From Laburnicola sp. R22_1 (Eukaryota; Ascomycota; Dothideomycetes; Pleosporales; Didymosphaeriaceae), in the NCBI GenBank assembly GCA_014281115.1, contig JACONQ010000003.1:4278001-4342000 (forward strand): 64,000 nucleotides of DNA, written 5' to 3'. A program made the position numbers and the translations under genes. The notes beneath the pieces are model-generated. The model worked only from the letters and a program-made list of their open reading frames with translations. It was not told where the DNA came from and searched no databases. This document shows positions 34,401 to 46,021 of this stretch, one piece after another. Every line of letters begins with the position of its first letter. The stretch's first letter is position 1.

Positions 34401-36947
34401 ATGTCTTGTTTAACTAAAAAGATTTTATTGTCGGATTTAATAACCTTAACTGTTATATTAAATTATACTTTTATGAATAGTACAAATTTCTTTAGCAACT
34501 TAATAATTGTTCGTGCTAGTCGATTGTCTTTGAGGTAGAAATCCCAAGCTATGCCTAAGAATCGATTAGTAATAAGCATCTGGCTTTTCTTGCTAGTAAA
34601 GCTCTAATCTTTATAATTGTAAAAGTCTATAGCGACTCTCTTGCCAGGACTATTGTTAATTTGCCTAGGTTGTTGTCTGATTTGTCGCTTAAGCTTTAAT
34701 CTGCCGCAGGCGTTGCATTAGACTATAGTAAGTCCTTTAAGGCGCACCCCCTTATAGTGATTCACAGTGTGTTCTAGTGCCTAAGGACCTAGGTAGCCTA
34801 GTTGTTTATGCTATATAATAGTGTCTGCCTTCTGCGTACCTTGTGCGGTGCGCGTTGTGATTTTGTGTGTGGCATACGTACTATTGTGTATAGTACGATT
34901 TTGTTCGGGCATGTATTCTAGTACCTATTAACTATAGAGTTCTTAAAAGTCAGCTAGGACTGTATTGTCCCTTCTCTTAATTGTTGTTGGATCTGCCTTT
35001 GTGTCCTACCAGAGGCCTTGCCTGCAGAGTAATTAGAAGGACACAAGATTGTATAGCAGATTAGGGCAGTAGGCAATATTGTCTAGCCTTAGTACCCTAT
35101 TTCCGTGTACGCTCTTAACGTCTAGATGGACACTTCTATATTCCCTTATCCAAACTTGTAATAATCCCGCCTATATAAAGTCTCCTAGCGACAGTGGTTG
35201 CATCGTGACAAAACGGTTAATATTGTTAAAGATATGGCATATTGTGCTAGAATTGAGGATCGCGGAGTAATATAGTGGATAGGTATTTAGGTCTAAGTAG
35301 TAGGAAGATGCGATAGCATTAAAGCTCGCTAAGAGGACAGTGATTTGTCTGCTATCTAGTTATTTATCGTTAGTAACCTTAGTAATTCGGGTTGGAGTAG
35401 GAGTATGCGATAGTTTAATTCTAGGTGTTTGAGACCTTAGTCTTTTCACCTTCCTTATCTTCTCTTATAGATCTGAATTATTTTAGATTCTATATTGTAC
35501 TATGTCTGTAAAGCCAGGTTGTGGCCTAAACCACTCTAGTGCATAATCTAGGTATGCGTAGAAGTAGTCTTTTAGACTATGCCTTTGTCTACAAGCAGGG
35601 CATTTTCTGCCTTTAACTGCTGTTGTATCCTCTATTAAGGACTGCTTGGATATAGTACTTTAACTAAAGGATTGTTTTTGTTAAGGTCTTCCCTGTCCAT
35701 ATTAGTTATTTGTGGAAGATGGCGCGTCTTTGGCAGCGTGAGAGGCGTCCCTGTTAGTGCCTAGGGTGGATGCACTACTAGCAGCGAGAGATGGCTCACT
35801 AGCAGCAAAGGCGCCCCTATACTATTTGCCCTTAATTAGGTGGAGTATTGCTATATATTCTTAGAAGCGTTTTATTATCTTCTTCCTTATTATATCTGCG
35901 TCTTAGTGTTTAGTTTCTTAAAAGGACACGCCCTAGGTAGGGGTAGCCTTTATAATTGCAGTTAGGAAGTCCTTTATAGTATTATGGATTGATTGTACTT
36001 TAGCGACATTATTTGTCTCTGCTTCTGTAGCTGCCTAATTATACTTAGTTAGCTAGGTATCCTAGTTTAAGGGTTGTCTTATTGGCTTAAGAGCCTGTAG
36101 GTATTGTGCTCTCGCCCTATTCCGCTCGTCTTCCTTATTAACGCCTACTATCTGCATTAGAGATTTGATCTATTTTTAGATCTGCTCTCTAGGCTTGCAG
36201 TAGTTATGTTGCAGGTGTTGCGACATAGTAGATTAGATATAGATAACTACTTTCTTAAGACTTATTCTCTCTTCTTAGTATTCTTTATCCTTAATCTTGT
36301 AGTTCTTAAGCTGTATTTTATAGAACTTAATGTCCTCCTTATATACCTTAAGGCCTGAGTTTGATAGCTCTAATGGGCGTGTTGGAGGGTTCTGTTAATT
36401 GTTGTTGTTTACGCGGATAATTGGCTAGTAACTCGCTATTTCTGGCGGCGACAGCGGTGTCGGCTTTTTGCGTGGGAGTTTGGCTCTGTCTGGATTAATA
36501 ATGGGCCATATATCTATTAGCTCGCATCGCGCTTTTAGCTACTACAGCTATAGTGTATAGTTGGTGTAATTAGTCAACACGATTGTTGAGTCGCGGAGCG
36601 TTGACAGCGACATTGTCTTTTCTTAGGGTCGATTAAGGCAGTGAGACTCTTAATTGTCAAATATACGGGTATTCTTAATGAGTTGAGATGAAAAAGTAGT
36701 GGGTTGATTGATTAATTGTGTGTGTTCTGTTCGGAGAAGCTCGGCTACCGCGAGAAGTAACTATCTAGTACTAAGCCGCACTAGTACTATTTAGAATAGT
36801 ATAGGGGCAGTGTAAAATAGTAGTGCGCCAGCCTCCTTAGTATATTTCACAGTGAAATCACTATGATTTATATTAATTACCACTATAAGGGGCCATATAA
36901 TCGTACACACCTACCCACTAGGTTTCATAGTAACTGTCTATCTGACA
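31467..36947 (-). mobile_element. Complete Ty1/Copia-type retrotransposon C1
   Basis: 5,481 bp with two 293-bp LTRs (31467-31759 and 36655-36947), each TGTCAAATATACGGG...TATCTGACA. A perfect 5-bp duplication CTAGT stands at 31462-31466 and 36948-36952. A purine-rich tract on the minus strand next to 31759 (GAGGGGGTG) marks the 3' LTR, so transcription ran right to left. The left (3') LTR is less RIP-mutated than the right (5') LTR. It is nested in the unclassified element 30715-37710. Confidence 0.94.
31820..36613 (-). pseudogene. Copia gag-pol polyprotein (C1), RIP-inactivated
   Basis: Frame from ATG 36613 (MSLSTLRDSTIVLTNYTNY) to TGA 31822-31820, length 4,794 bp, divisible by three, with many TAG stops. 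The 3' third is clearly Copia reverse transcriptase/RNase H: ILYAAVTTRPDIAFASS, LSNPSNDYHKAADCVL, TTLTTEAKLLAL and LRHVNIHNYWLR. The last 40 codons match the usual 'LTKAL...FVNQLGL' tail of fungal Copia polyproteins. Gag, protease and integrase lie upstream but are heavily degraded. Confidence 0.85.
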
Positions 36948-37710
36948 CTAGTAATATAATATCTTTTTAGTAACCTAATATTATATCTAATAATACCTAT
37001 AGTAAAATAGCTATTATTAAATTTAAATAGGATATAGATAATTAGCTAGGTAAAGTTAAAGATAATTTTTAGAAATTTAGTAATCTTATATAACTAAAGG
37101 AACTATTAGTTAAAGATCTAGCTCTTATTTTTAACTATAGCTTTAGTAATTACCTAAGGCTAATTTACTATATATTATATCTCTAGATTTTAAAGTATTA
37201 AATACTATATTAGTACCTAGGTAAAGAAGGGTTAAAAAAGCCTTTATAAAGCTATAATAGTATAATACTAAAGTACTACTATAAAAGCTTAAACATAATA
37301 TAATAAACTTTAGTAATAGTAAATAAAAGTTTAGGAAAAAGTAGTTAATATAGGATACATAGCTATAGTATAAAAAGCTTATTAAAGTAGTAATAATTAT
37401 TTAGAATATAGTTAATACTAGAGACTAGAAGTAATAAGATAGTAAGGGTAAAAGTAAAGGTATATAGTAGGCACTATTAGAGAAGATAAATAGTAGTAAG
37501 ATCTTAGAGGATAGGGTAGTTTACTAATTATAAGGAGAGATTATACTATAAGTAGTTAATAAGGTTATTAAATTAAGTTAATAACTATAGTTAGAGTAGT
37601 TATAGTGCTAAAAGTTATTTAGAGTAATAATTATTAATTATATAATATAGTAGTTAGTTAAATAGCTAGCCTAGGGTTATATAATGTTACGTATTGATCC
37701 TAGGGGAAGA

Positions 37711-37751
37711 CTTTAAGATTCTATACGACTAGTTTCCTCCGCTGGCGTTGT
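37711..37751 (-). pseudogene. SDR pseudogene, exon fragment with active-site Tyr/Lys
   Basis: Begins at the 3' splice site of intron 3 (TTTAG at 37756-37752 on the minus strand). It encodes NASGGN, then SYRILK, the Y-x-x-x-K region, running into the 14-bp duplication 37711-37724. A TAG stands before SYR. It joins in phase to 30700 downward. Confidence 0.8.
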
Positions 37752-37758
37752 CTAAAGC

Positions 37759-40700
37759 TGTTAGTGTGGAGTACGATATTATATAATACTACCAACCTAA
37801 TGTAGACTAGTTGCTAATTACAATTCTGCTACTTAAGTAGTTTCTCTGTTTAGCTTGTTACAATTAACTCAGTCTCTTATTCCTAATTGCTACCCTACTT
37901 ATCCCTTATAGTTATAAGCCTGGCCTACGCTTAATTTAACTGCAGTTTACACTCTACCTACTTACTACACACGCGCTTTCTATAATAGAGATTAACTTAA
38001 TAAGCTCTAGTTTGCGATAATAAGCAACAAAGAGGACGAGCTAATTATTAAGAAGATGATTATCCTTAACAAGCTAAGCGATTAGTCGAAGTAGATCTTT
38101 CTATAAAAGAGGACCGCTAAGGCATATAAGATCTAGGACTATTGTAACCCAAATTTAATAGTAGATACTATTAAGAAAATCTACAATAAGAAACCTAAGG
38201 AGCGACTACTACGCTTATTTAAAAAGGACAACACACTTAATAAAGCTTTAAGCATTGTCCAGGGCGACAATAATATTAAACTAGACGAACTTACGAAATC
38301 TAAATAAGAGGACTATACCTTCTAGCATAGGTTCTACGCAATAAAGCTGGCAGCCTAGCAAAAGAAGGAGAACGCTCTTAACAACCTAACACGGGAGATT
38401 GTAAGAACGATCGCTAGTAGGTATATTCTAGTTATTAAGAATGCTAAAACACCCTACAAACAACTTATGCAACTTAAAAAGATATTCTGTATATTAGTAG
38501 CAGAATGCAAGTATGAGTTGCTCGAGCAGTACAACAAGATTAAGAAGGTTCCACAATAATAGAAGATAGATGCTTAGTATAAGAGCTACATTACTATTCT
38601 TTGCGACATAATTAAACTGAAACTACCTAAAGTCTAGGACTATTAAGCACAGCAGAACTTTCTTCGAGCAATTAGGGGAATTAATAAGTCCTTTGTCACG
38701 CACGAAATTTAGGAGATTACGCGAGCTAAGATAAATAGAACCCTATATATAGATCCTGTTGCACTAGTAGAGAACTATTAACGGTTCTAACGCACCTTAA
38801 ACCCTGTAGCGTCAGCACTTAGAACATACGCCGTTTTAGGACGCCCTAGTCTAAACACTAATAGCAACACCTAGAAACGTACAGTCACGTGCATCTGCGG
38901 GGAACAGCACTTGTTTAAGCAGTGCTCCTATGTGGTGCCTTCTCTCTAACCCGCTAGATGGAGGCCTAACCTAGTTGTCTTAGCCAAGTTTAACAGAGTT
39001 AGGAAACTAGGCAAAGGCAACCCTTTAAGCGTAGCTCTATTTAGAGCTAAGAAGAAAGCTAGTAAAAAGGCAGCTGCTGCCAACAAGAATAATTTCTTAA
39101 TAGACACTAGTCACCCTCTATTAAATGCTTAAAACTTAATAGGAGCAGTTATGCACTAGTAAGGCAGCTAGAACACAGCTTAGGTTGTTACTCTACTTAG
39201 TATAGCTGCTATTTAATAGCCTCCACCGCTATTAATTAATAAGTGGATACTAGATCCTGGCTCCAATCTATATGTCACAAACTATTAGCCAAAGACTTGG
39301 GAGAAGATCCGAGATGGACACCTAGATAATATCCTACTAGCTGGCACGCAAGCCCTATAGATATATAAGTAGGGAAATGTTAAGCTATTTATTAATACTC
39401 TAACTAGCGAACGTTAAGTAACTATAACATAGGTAGCACTTATTCCCACGTTCTTTATATTAGTAGTGTCACTCTCACACTATTAATTAGTTGGTATTAA
39501 GTTCGACTCGGGACGTAGCTGTCTCTACCTAAGGAGCGCTCTAATAGACATATTCTGCACACTCAATAAGTAGGGTGGCTATTAGGTTATAGACTCTAAT
39601 AAGGCAATACGCCCGAACGCATTACAGTTATACACATTCGCGATTTAGTTAAAGTTAGCTAAGCCAAGCTATATAGAGCGCAAGCCTCTACAAGTTACCC
39701 CTACAGAAGCTTATTAGATACTAGCTTATACAGAACAACGCGCGGTTAAACACCTAGAGTAGGTAGTGGATAGTATTAAGCTTATTACTGGCCCCTAAGC
39801 TCCGTAATAGAGGGGATGTAAAAAGTGCATTAACTCTAAGCTTTCTAAAATTATTAGTTAACGCCCTTAACGCGAGCCTGCGACACGCCCCTTTAAACGT
39901 ATTAGCATCGACCTTATACAACTTAGGAAGATAGGTAAAGCTTACTATAATAGGGATAAGTGGCTCTTACACGCTGTGTGTTAATATAGCAGATACTATT
40001 TAGGGAAGACTCTTTGTAATAAGAAGAAGGAGACTCTAACGCGCTTAGTTTAATAGATACTAGCGCTTATACAGACCTAGTTTAACGCAATTATTATATA
40101 TATTCGCTGTGACAACGAAAAGGGTTATGCTAATCTCTAGGAGGTCTTTTAAGACCTAGGTATTACAGCTAAGCGACGTGCTGTTAGTGCAGAAGAGATA
40201 ACTGGCCTGCCTAAGAAGGCTGGTAACCTTATTATCACTATGGCAAGAGCTTTGCGGATTAAAGCAAATTTGCCTAAGGAACTAGCTAACAAGTTATGCC
40301 TAACAGCTATTTACATTCTTAATTAATTGCCAATAGAGGTTCTTAACTAGAAGACGCCCTACAAACATATACGCAAGGTAAAGCCGTCTCTTATATATAT
40401 AGACGTTATTAGTGCTAAAGCCCTATTCTGTAATACTAAGGTGGCCAAAGGTGACAAGCTCAAGTCAAGGTTAATTACTGGATGGCTAGTTGGATATAAA
40501 GGAACGAATATCTTCTGTGTATGGGTTCCTGGGGCTAACAGTGTTGTTCGAACACGTGATGTTGTCTTCGTACGAGACCAACGCTACTCGGCTCTACAAC
40601 TTAAGCCTATAACGGAGAAGATACGACGCGTAGTCAGAGTCCTTAATATCGATTTATTAGACAAGGAGGAAGATACTGTTATTAAGCAGATTCATTGTGA

Positions 40701-43022
40701 TATAACACATCGTTAACATATAGTTAAGGATAATATTAAGAATTAAGAAGAAGAGGCTACTAGGCCAGATAATGCCAAAGAGCAGATTTAACAGGAGGCC
40801 TATAAAGGATTACTTACACCCTAAGAGACACTAGTACCTAGCACTTATAATTGTTCTTAACTAAAAGGCTGGAGAGAGATTGCTTCTAGAGATACTGCGC
40901 CAAACCGCCATTAGAATAACGCTCTAAGACGGACAAACCCTAATATTGCTGCAGACAATATCGTTCTAGGGTCCTGTTGTTAGGGAGGTGGTAGAGGAGA
41001 CGATACGCCTAGGGACTATTTTAGTACGCACGCTTCTCTGTACTAGTAAATATTTGCTACAGTAATCGTGCAATTGCCCCCAAATAAAGAGTTAAAGGTT
41101 CACTATAATTAACTGCCGCCGCCACTAAAGAACTAGGCTAAGGTCAAATCCCGCCCTAATGCTAATAAGTGGTTCGCTGCTGTAGATAAGGAAATTAAGG
41201 AGCAGCTTCACAAAGGTGTATTTAAGAAGGTGAAAGATAATGTGAAGGAGCACCCAGATGCTAAGACCCTGCCGCTAATATGGGTTTTCACGTACAAGTT
41301 CGATGCTAATAGCTACTTAACTAGCTATAAAGCTTAACTAGTCATAAGAGGAGATTTGCAGACGACTTAGGATGATACCTACGCAGCCACCCTCGCAGCT
41401 CAAACACTCCGCTTCCTTATCGCTATTATGTGCGCCTTTAGACTCCTTGCCTACTAGTACGATGTTAAGAATGCTTTCCTTAACGCGTACCTGGCCTGAC
41501 TCTGTTACGTCTAGACTCTAGATAGGTTCCAAGATAGACTAGGCAATATGATGCGACTACACTAAGCACTGTATAGGCTTAAGGATGCCCTAGCGCTATG
41601 GCACAAACACCTAAAGAAGATCCTTGTTAATATAGGCTTCACTTAAGTTAAGGGTATCCCTTGCCTATTTACTAATAGCAAGCTAATACTATTCTATTAC
41701 GTAGATAATATTGTTATCCTTTTCCGCAAAGGCGATTAACAATATTATTAACAGTTTTAACGCGAGTTTACGAAATAATACAAGACACGAAGCTTAGGAG
41801 AACTACGCTAGTTCCTAGGGATACGCATTATTAGAGACTATGCAAAAGGCAAAGTCTAGATAATCTAAGACTTCTATATCGCAAAAGTCTGCCACAACCA
41901 CAATCTTCTTTAGGGCAGCCAACACCCTAAGGTCCCTCTACGCAAGTCTTATCTCCCCCCAAGTACAGATAAACCTAACGCGGAGCGCACCTGCCTATAT
42001 TAGATCCTAGTTAGATGCCTTAGCTTTATCTTATATTTTACCCAGCCTAACATAGCAAAAGCGCACTTAATACTTGCCCACTATCTAAATAATCTAAGCC
42101 AAAAGCATCTTATTACTATTAAGTCTGTATGGCAATACTTATACAACTTCCAATTCTAGGCAATTAGAGTAACAACAACAGCACGCTCTAAGAACGCCAA
42201 CTACATTAGTCAAATTAACAATAAGGAAGCTAAGGAGTTATTGTTCTTTAGTGCCTCTAATGCCGCGTTTGCTAACAATCCTAATACTGCTCAAAGCTTA
42301 TTCGCCTATATATTTAAGCTCTACAGTATAGTTATTAATTAGAAGGCAAAAATCATAAGATCTGTTACCAAATTAACTACTAAGGCCAAACTGTTTGCCC
42401 TGTTAACTGCTGGCACTAAGTTATTCTAGTGGATAAACACCTTTAAAGCTATTAGGTTTAATCCAAAGGTTCAACCTACGTTGTACTGTGATAACTAGCA
42501 AACAGTCTCTATCACTAACAAGGACAAAGAAAAGCTTAACACGAAGCTTAGACATATCAAAGTACATTAGATGTGGATCTGCGAGCAAGTTGAAGCCGGG
42601 AACATTAACGTTACCTAGATAGGAACTGCTAATATGCCCGCTAATAGATTAACAAAGTCTCTCTCTAATAGTAGCAAGCACAAGCGATTCTTGCAGCAAT
42701 TAGGAATAACCAATATCCGCTAACAAGTTATTAGTTTAGAGGATAAGTTTGTCACATCTGTCGTTACCTAATAGAGTTCTTTCTAGGGAGGTGCCCTAGA
42801 GGCCCTCTGTTCACTTATTTTACTTTGTTATACTTTACAGCACTCCGCTACCTTTGTGCTGTAGGAGGTGTGTTAGTGTGGAGTACGATATCACATAATA
42901 CCACCAACCTGATGTAGACTAGTTGCTGATCACAATTCTGCTACTTAAGCAGTTTCTCTGTTCAGCTTGTTACAATCAACTCAGTCTCTCATTCCTAATT
43001 GCTACCCTACTTATCCCTTACA
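37759..43022 (+). mobile_element. Complete Ty1/Copia-type retrotransposon C2, inserted in an SDR intron
   Basis: 5,264 bp with two 152-bp LTRs (37759-37910 and 42871-43022), TGTTAGTGTGGAG...TCCCTTACA. A perfect 5-bp duplication AAAGC stands at 37754-37758 and 43023-43027. A purine tract GTAGGAGGTG precedes the 3' LTR. The 5' LTR ends TATA where the 3' LTR ends TACA, and other differences are C-to-T or G-to-A in the 5' copy. The insertion lies within intron 3 of the SDR pseudogene, a few bases from its 3' splice site. Confidence 0.95.
37987..42771 (+). pseudogene. Copia gag-pol polyprotein (C2), RIP-inactivated
   Basis: One frame holds all recognisable domains despite many TAG stops: a Gag knuckle CICGEQHLFKQC at 38890, a protease WILDPGSN at 39244 (first position of the active site mutated within DSG), and integrase. 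An open stretch at 40441-40716 has SRLITGWLVGYKGTNIFCVW and VVRTRDVVFVRDQRY. Reverse transcriptase follows (WFAAVDKEIKEQL about 41,170; YYVDNI-like about 41,695) and RNase H near 42,300-42,600. The stop is at 42769-42771. The start is uncertain because the upstream ATG seems mutated. Confidence 0.85.
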
Positions 43023-43027
43023 AAAGC

Positions 43028-43485
43028 GCATCACTGTTAGCACGAGGGTATTGGGTGGGTAAGAACGGTCGCTTACCACTGATGGATCCCGCGTTGCTCG
43101 AAATATTCACGATCTTCGACGACTTCGTTGCCCTCAGACTTGGAAGGAATGCTTTGGTGGTCAGAAAGGTGCCCTGCAATTCTATCAGTCTTTGTCAAAT
43201 GTCCATTTGCGACAGCCACTTCTTACAACTACTGTGGTCTGGAAACTTGAAAGCAGTTCTGATGCTGTTGTCTCCTCAATGGTGTCGGCACCGTTTCCGC
43301 TAGCTGGAGTAAGACAGCGCTGTCAGCAGTGCTTCTCGGCGATGAGTTCTGTTTCCAAGGTAATAATTACCTGCACAATTGATGAGGAGATTCAGAGGCT
43401 GAGAGCCGTAGGCCTTCGCAGCCTTGTCGATCGATTGCTCGTCTGTGAGATCCAACTCAATCGCGGCGAAGGCAACTTTTCGCAG
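43028..43485 (-). pseudogene. SDR pseudogene, 5' exons with three introns
   Basis: Minus-strand exons encode IELDLTDEQSIDKAAKAYG, then LNLLINCA, then TIEETTASELLSSFQTTVVG, and finally TFLTTKAFLPSLRA with KIVNISSNAGSIS. Three introns fit: 43304-43370 (67 nt), 43174-43226 (53 nt, CTGAT branch) and one starting GTAAGC at 43076 with GCTAAC branch, whose 3' end lies at 37752 beyond Copia C2. Splicing yields a smooth SDR sequence. The N-terminal cofactor loop (TGxxxGxG) is not found upstream of 43485, so the first exon is lost or unrecognised. Confidence 0.85.
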
Positions 43486-45604
43486 CTGTTAAAGTAAGCT
43501 CTAGCTGCCTCTCTGTTGTAGTATGGAAAAATGACATGTTCTAGGCCATGATTGGAGATTTCGACCGCTACCCGCAGCTCTTGCTAGAAAGGATCTTTAC
43601 AGCAGATTTAAAGCACATAATATGCGAAACGAAAGGAGTGAAAAGGGAAAATGATTACCCCATTTAATATCGCGTTAACTTCCAAAACAGATCTTTGGAT
43701 CTTCGATGTCCTCAGATTGCACGCGGAAAACGCTGGACAACAATTGAATTTCGGGCCTTGCAAGCACTAAGACATTTTAATATCCTATTATTTCCCGCTC
43801 TAAGATTGCTGGAACCCCAAGCGGAACAGGCCCGACCCATCCCGGAGAGCGACACAGATACGACACGAAAAATTACAGTAAGCCGGAAAAAAAAGCAGCT
43901 CGAAAGGATCGAACAAGGACGGACGTTACTTAAGAAACTAAGTATTTTTTGGAATTTTATATCTTAGGGTTAGTAGTATGCTATAGAAATATATGTTGAA
44001 CATCTCCTACTCTAGAGATTACCTTCGCTTTCTATCCTCTTGTAAGACTTTATGTAATGTAACGTTTATTAGACCTCCTACTAACTGAGGCGCTAAAGCA
44101 GTGATAATGTCCGATTATATGGTCCTTTGCACTTGCAAGGTGGCTGGCGCACTTACGCCCTTGCATAATATGCATTCCACAACAAAGCAAGGGATTAAGC
44201 AAGGGATATCTAGACGGTTCTATGCAGGCCATCTGAGGACAAGACAGAGTCCTTTGCCTCTCAGACAAAGACAGACAATCACATCTTAGTTCAATTAATC
44301 ATCATCCCACTTTATTAAGAACACCCTTTAATCTAACAGATGAAAATGTTAAATTGTATAAAGGAGTATAGTGCTAGCGTTCTAAGCATGACATAAATTA
44401 GGTTAGGCGTAAAATTTAGACCGTAACTACTTGTAGTAGCCTACGCCTAGACCTAACCCGCGGCCCTAAGATATATGCTTAAATAGACTAAGCCCTTACT
44501 CTAATTAACAGCCAATCACGTATCTCTATTACTTAGTACAGGATAAAAGTTCACCTCTGCGCGTTAAATCCATCGCGTAGTATAACTACTATGGTTAGCC
44601 TTGCTACCCCTGCCCTTTTTACCTTTACCTTAACTGCATCTCTAGCTTCTTGTTAAGGTGAATATAAGTAAATAACAACACACACAATACAAACAGCACG
44701 TAATATAAATGCGTTGTTTCTGCCAATAAGCCGCTGCCGTACGCCTCGCGTCATATCGCTGATTTCCCTCCTCCTCGCTTCCCTGTTCTCTACCATAGGC
44801 TCGCCGCCGCCGCCGCTCCCGGCTCCTCTATAGATCTGTTCACCTTTATCCCCCCTTAGGCGTCCTACTGTGTAAGCCATGCACCTATTCTATTTCGTCC
44901 AGCTACATCTTCCAGTTATAGTGCTGCGTAAACTTATCAATTAACAAAAGTCAGCAATATAACCGTAATTAGGATGAACAGTAAGTATAGTAAGCACTGT
45001 CTATTTTACACATAAGCAGTGTAAGAATCGTCTGTATTACAATAAACATAAGCAATAAGCAGTATAAGCATTATTTTAGTGGAATCTTAATCTAGACGGG
45101 GCCAGGCTCGATTAACTTCGCTGTAATTAATAAACTTGCCTAAAAGTTCCCATAATAGGAGGGAGCCGGAAACGTGCTTACTTGCAGGAAAGTAATAGCC
45201 GCGGTTGCCATTTTAGTAACCGGATCTGTTAATAAACTTGAGTTGACTGACTTGCATAGCCGGGAGCCTTTCAACCTAAACGTAGACGTGATAATTTGTT
45301 CGCCGCTTTAAGGGAGGAAAAAATCCTAGTCAGCTTGATTAACGTACTCTAGGTTGTGAGAGATGGCTAGAGTAATGTGGGTAAAAGTAGGACTTGAAAT
45401 TGATAAAGCGGGAGGCCTTTGGTGTTGAACTTGGCTTAGTCCGCGCAGTTGTCGCACCCCTGTCCCATCATTGCCCGCCCAGGCATCTCCTGCTATTCGA
45501 CATGCTAGCTAACATAGATTGGTCCATCTGGATGTGGCCACAAGCTAATTTAGCAGGGCATTTCTTTCATTCACTTTCCAACTGCTAAACGATAAAGAAA
45601 ACTT
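43486..45604. other. Intergenic region, no supported gene
   Basis: Composition is mixed, with RIP-like AT-rich patches at 43,970-44,100 and 44,320-45,250. Short ORFs at 43695-43967 (plus) and 44653-44880 (minus, Arg/Gly-rich with a C-terminal hydrophobic segment) have no recognisable domain. The missing first exon of the SDR pseudogene should have been near 43.5-43.8 kb but I do not see it. Confidence 0.4.
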
Positions 45605-46021
45605 CTACAGCGTCCAGTGCATACTCATAGGTGTTGGCAAGCTAGACCGTAATCCATCTGAATCTATGGAACCACCACTTGTGCTGAAGACGTAATTCGT
45701 GGACTTTGGAAAGTTTGCCGCCGGGTTCCTCGTCTTCATCTGATCCAACTTTTGCTGCAATTCTTTAAGAATCTCCTTAGATGATGAATCCGATGCTTCT
45801 AAGGCAGGAAGGCGGCTAGCCTGAGGGGGCGAGTTCGATTTCGCAGGAATCGGGATATGTTCGGTGTCGTTCAAGACTGGACTGGCTGATTTGTTTTTAG
45901 CTGACGCCGCTGACTCGTGCCAATCACCATTGAGACTGAACATCTGCTTAACTATTTGTTCTATGCACTGTCGCTGTTCCTTTATAAACTCTGGGATGGA
46001 TGGCTCTGAACTTTGCTGCAT
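45605..46021 (-). CDS. Hypothetical protein, possibly a remnant
   Basis: 138-codon ORF whose frame stays open upstream to about 46,190. It is charged, with a probable coiled coil before and after the annotated Met (ELKLKRVKKETEEIVAIM, then IKEQRQCIEQIVKQM), a Ser/Pro-rich middle and a second short coil (ILKELQQKLDQMK). No known family recognised. A related-looking frame with MAARKYCTQAERQAARKI lies upstream on the same strand near 46,360-46,300, interrupted by stops. So this may be the end of a decayed gene. Confidence 0.35.
   Translation of the reverse strand: MQQSSEPSIPEFIKEQRQCIEQIVKQMFSLNGDWHESAASAKNKSASPVLNDTEHIPIPAKSNSPPQASRLPALEASDSSSKEILKELQQKLDQMKTRNPAANFPKSTNYVFSTSGGSIDSDGLRSSLPTPMSMHWTL

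Larger units (their letters stand above)
30715..37710. mobile_element. Unclassified RIP-degraded element with 14-bp target duplication (host of two nested elements)
   Basis: The sequence CTTTAAGATTCTAT occurs at 30701-30714 and 37711-37724. Joining the flanks over one copy restores the SDR frame through the active-site Y-x-x-x-K. The element's own sequence is 30715-31115 and 36953-37710. Both parts are extremely AT-rich, with TAG-broken frames in the right part. No terminal inverted repeats or TG...CA ends are visible. A long variable duplication would suit a non-LTR retrotransposon, but I see no poly-A tail or reverse transcriptase. Confidence 0.7.

Noticed and set aside
43695..43967. 90-codon ORF as the missing first exon of the SDR pseudogene
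   Set aside because: It is on the opposite strand and lacks a TGxxxGxG cofactor loop.
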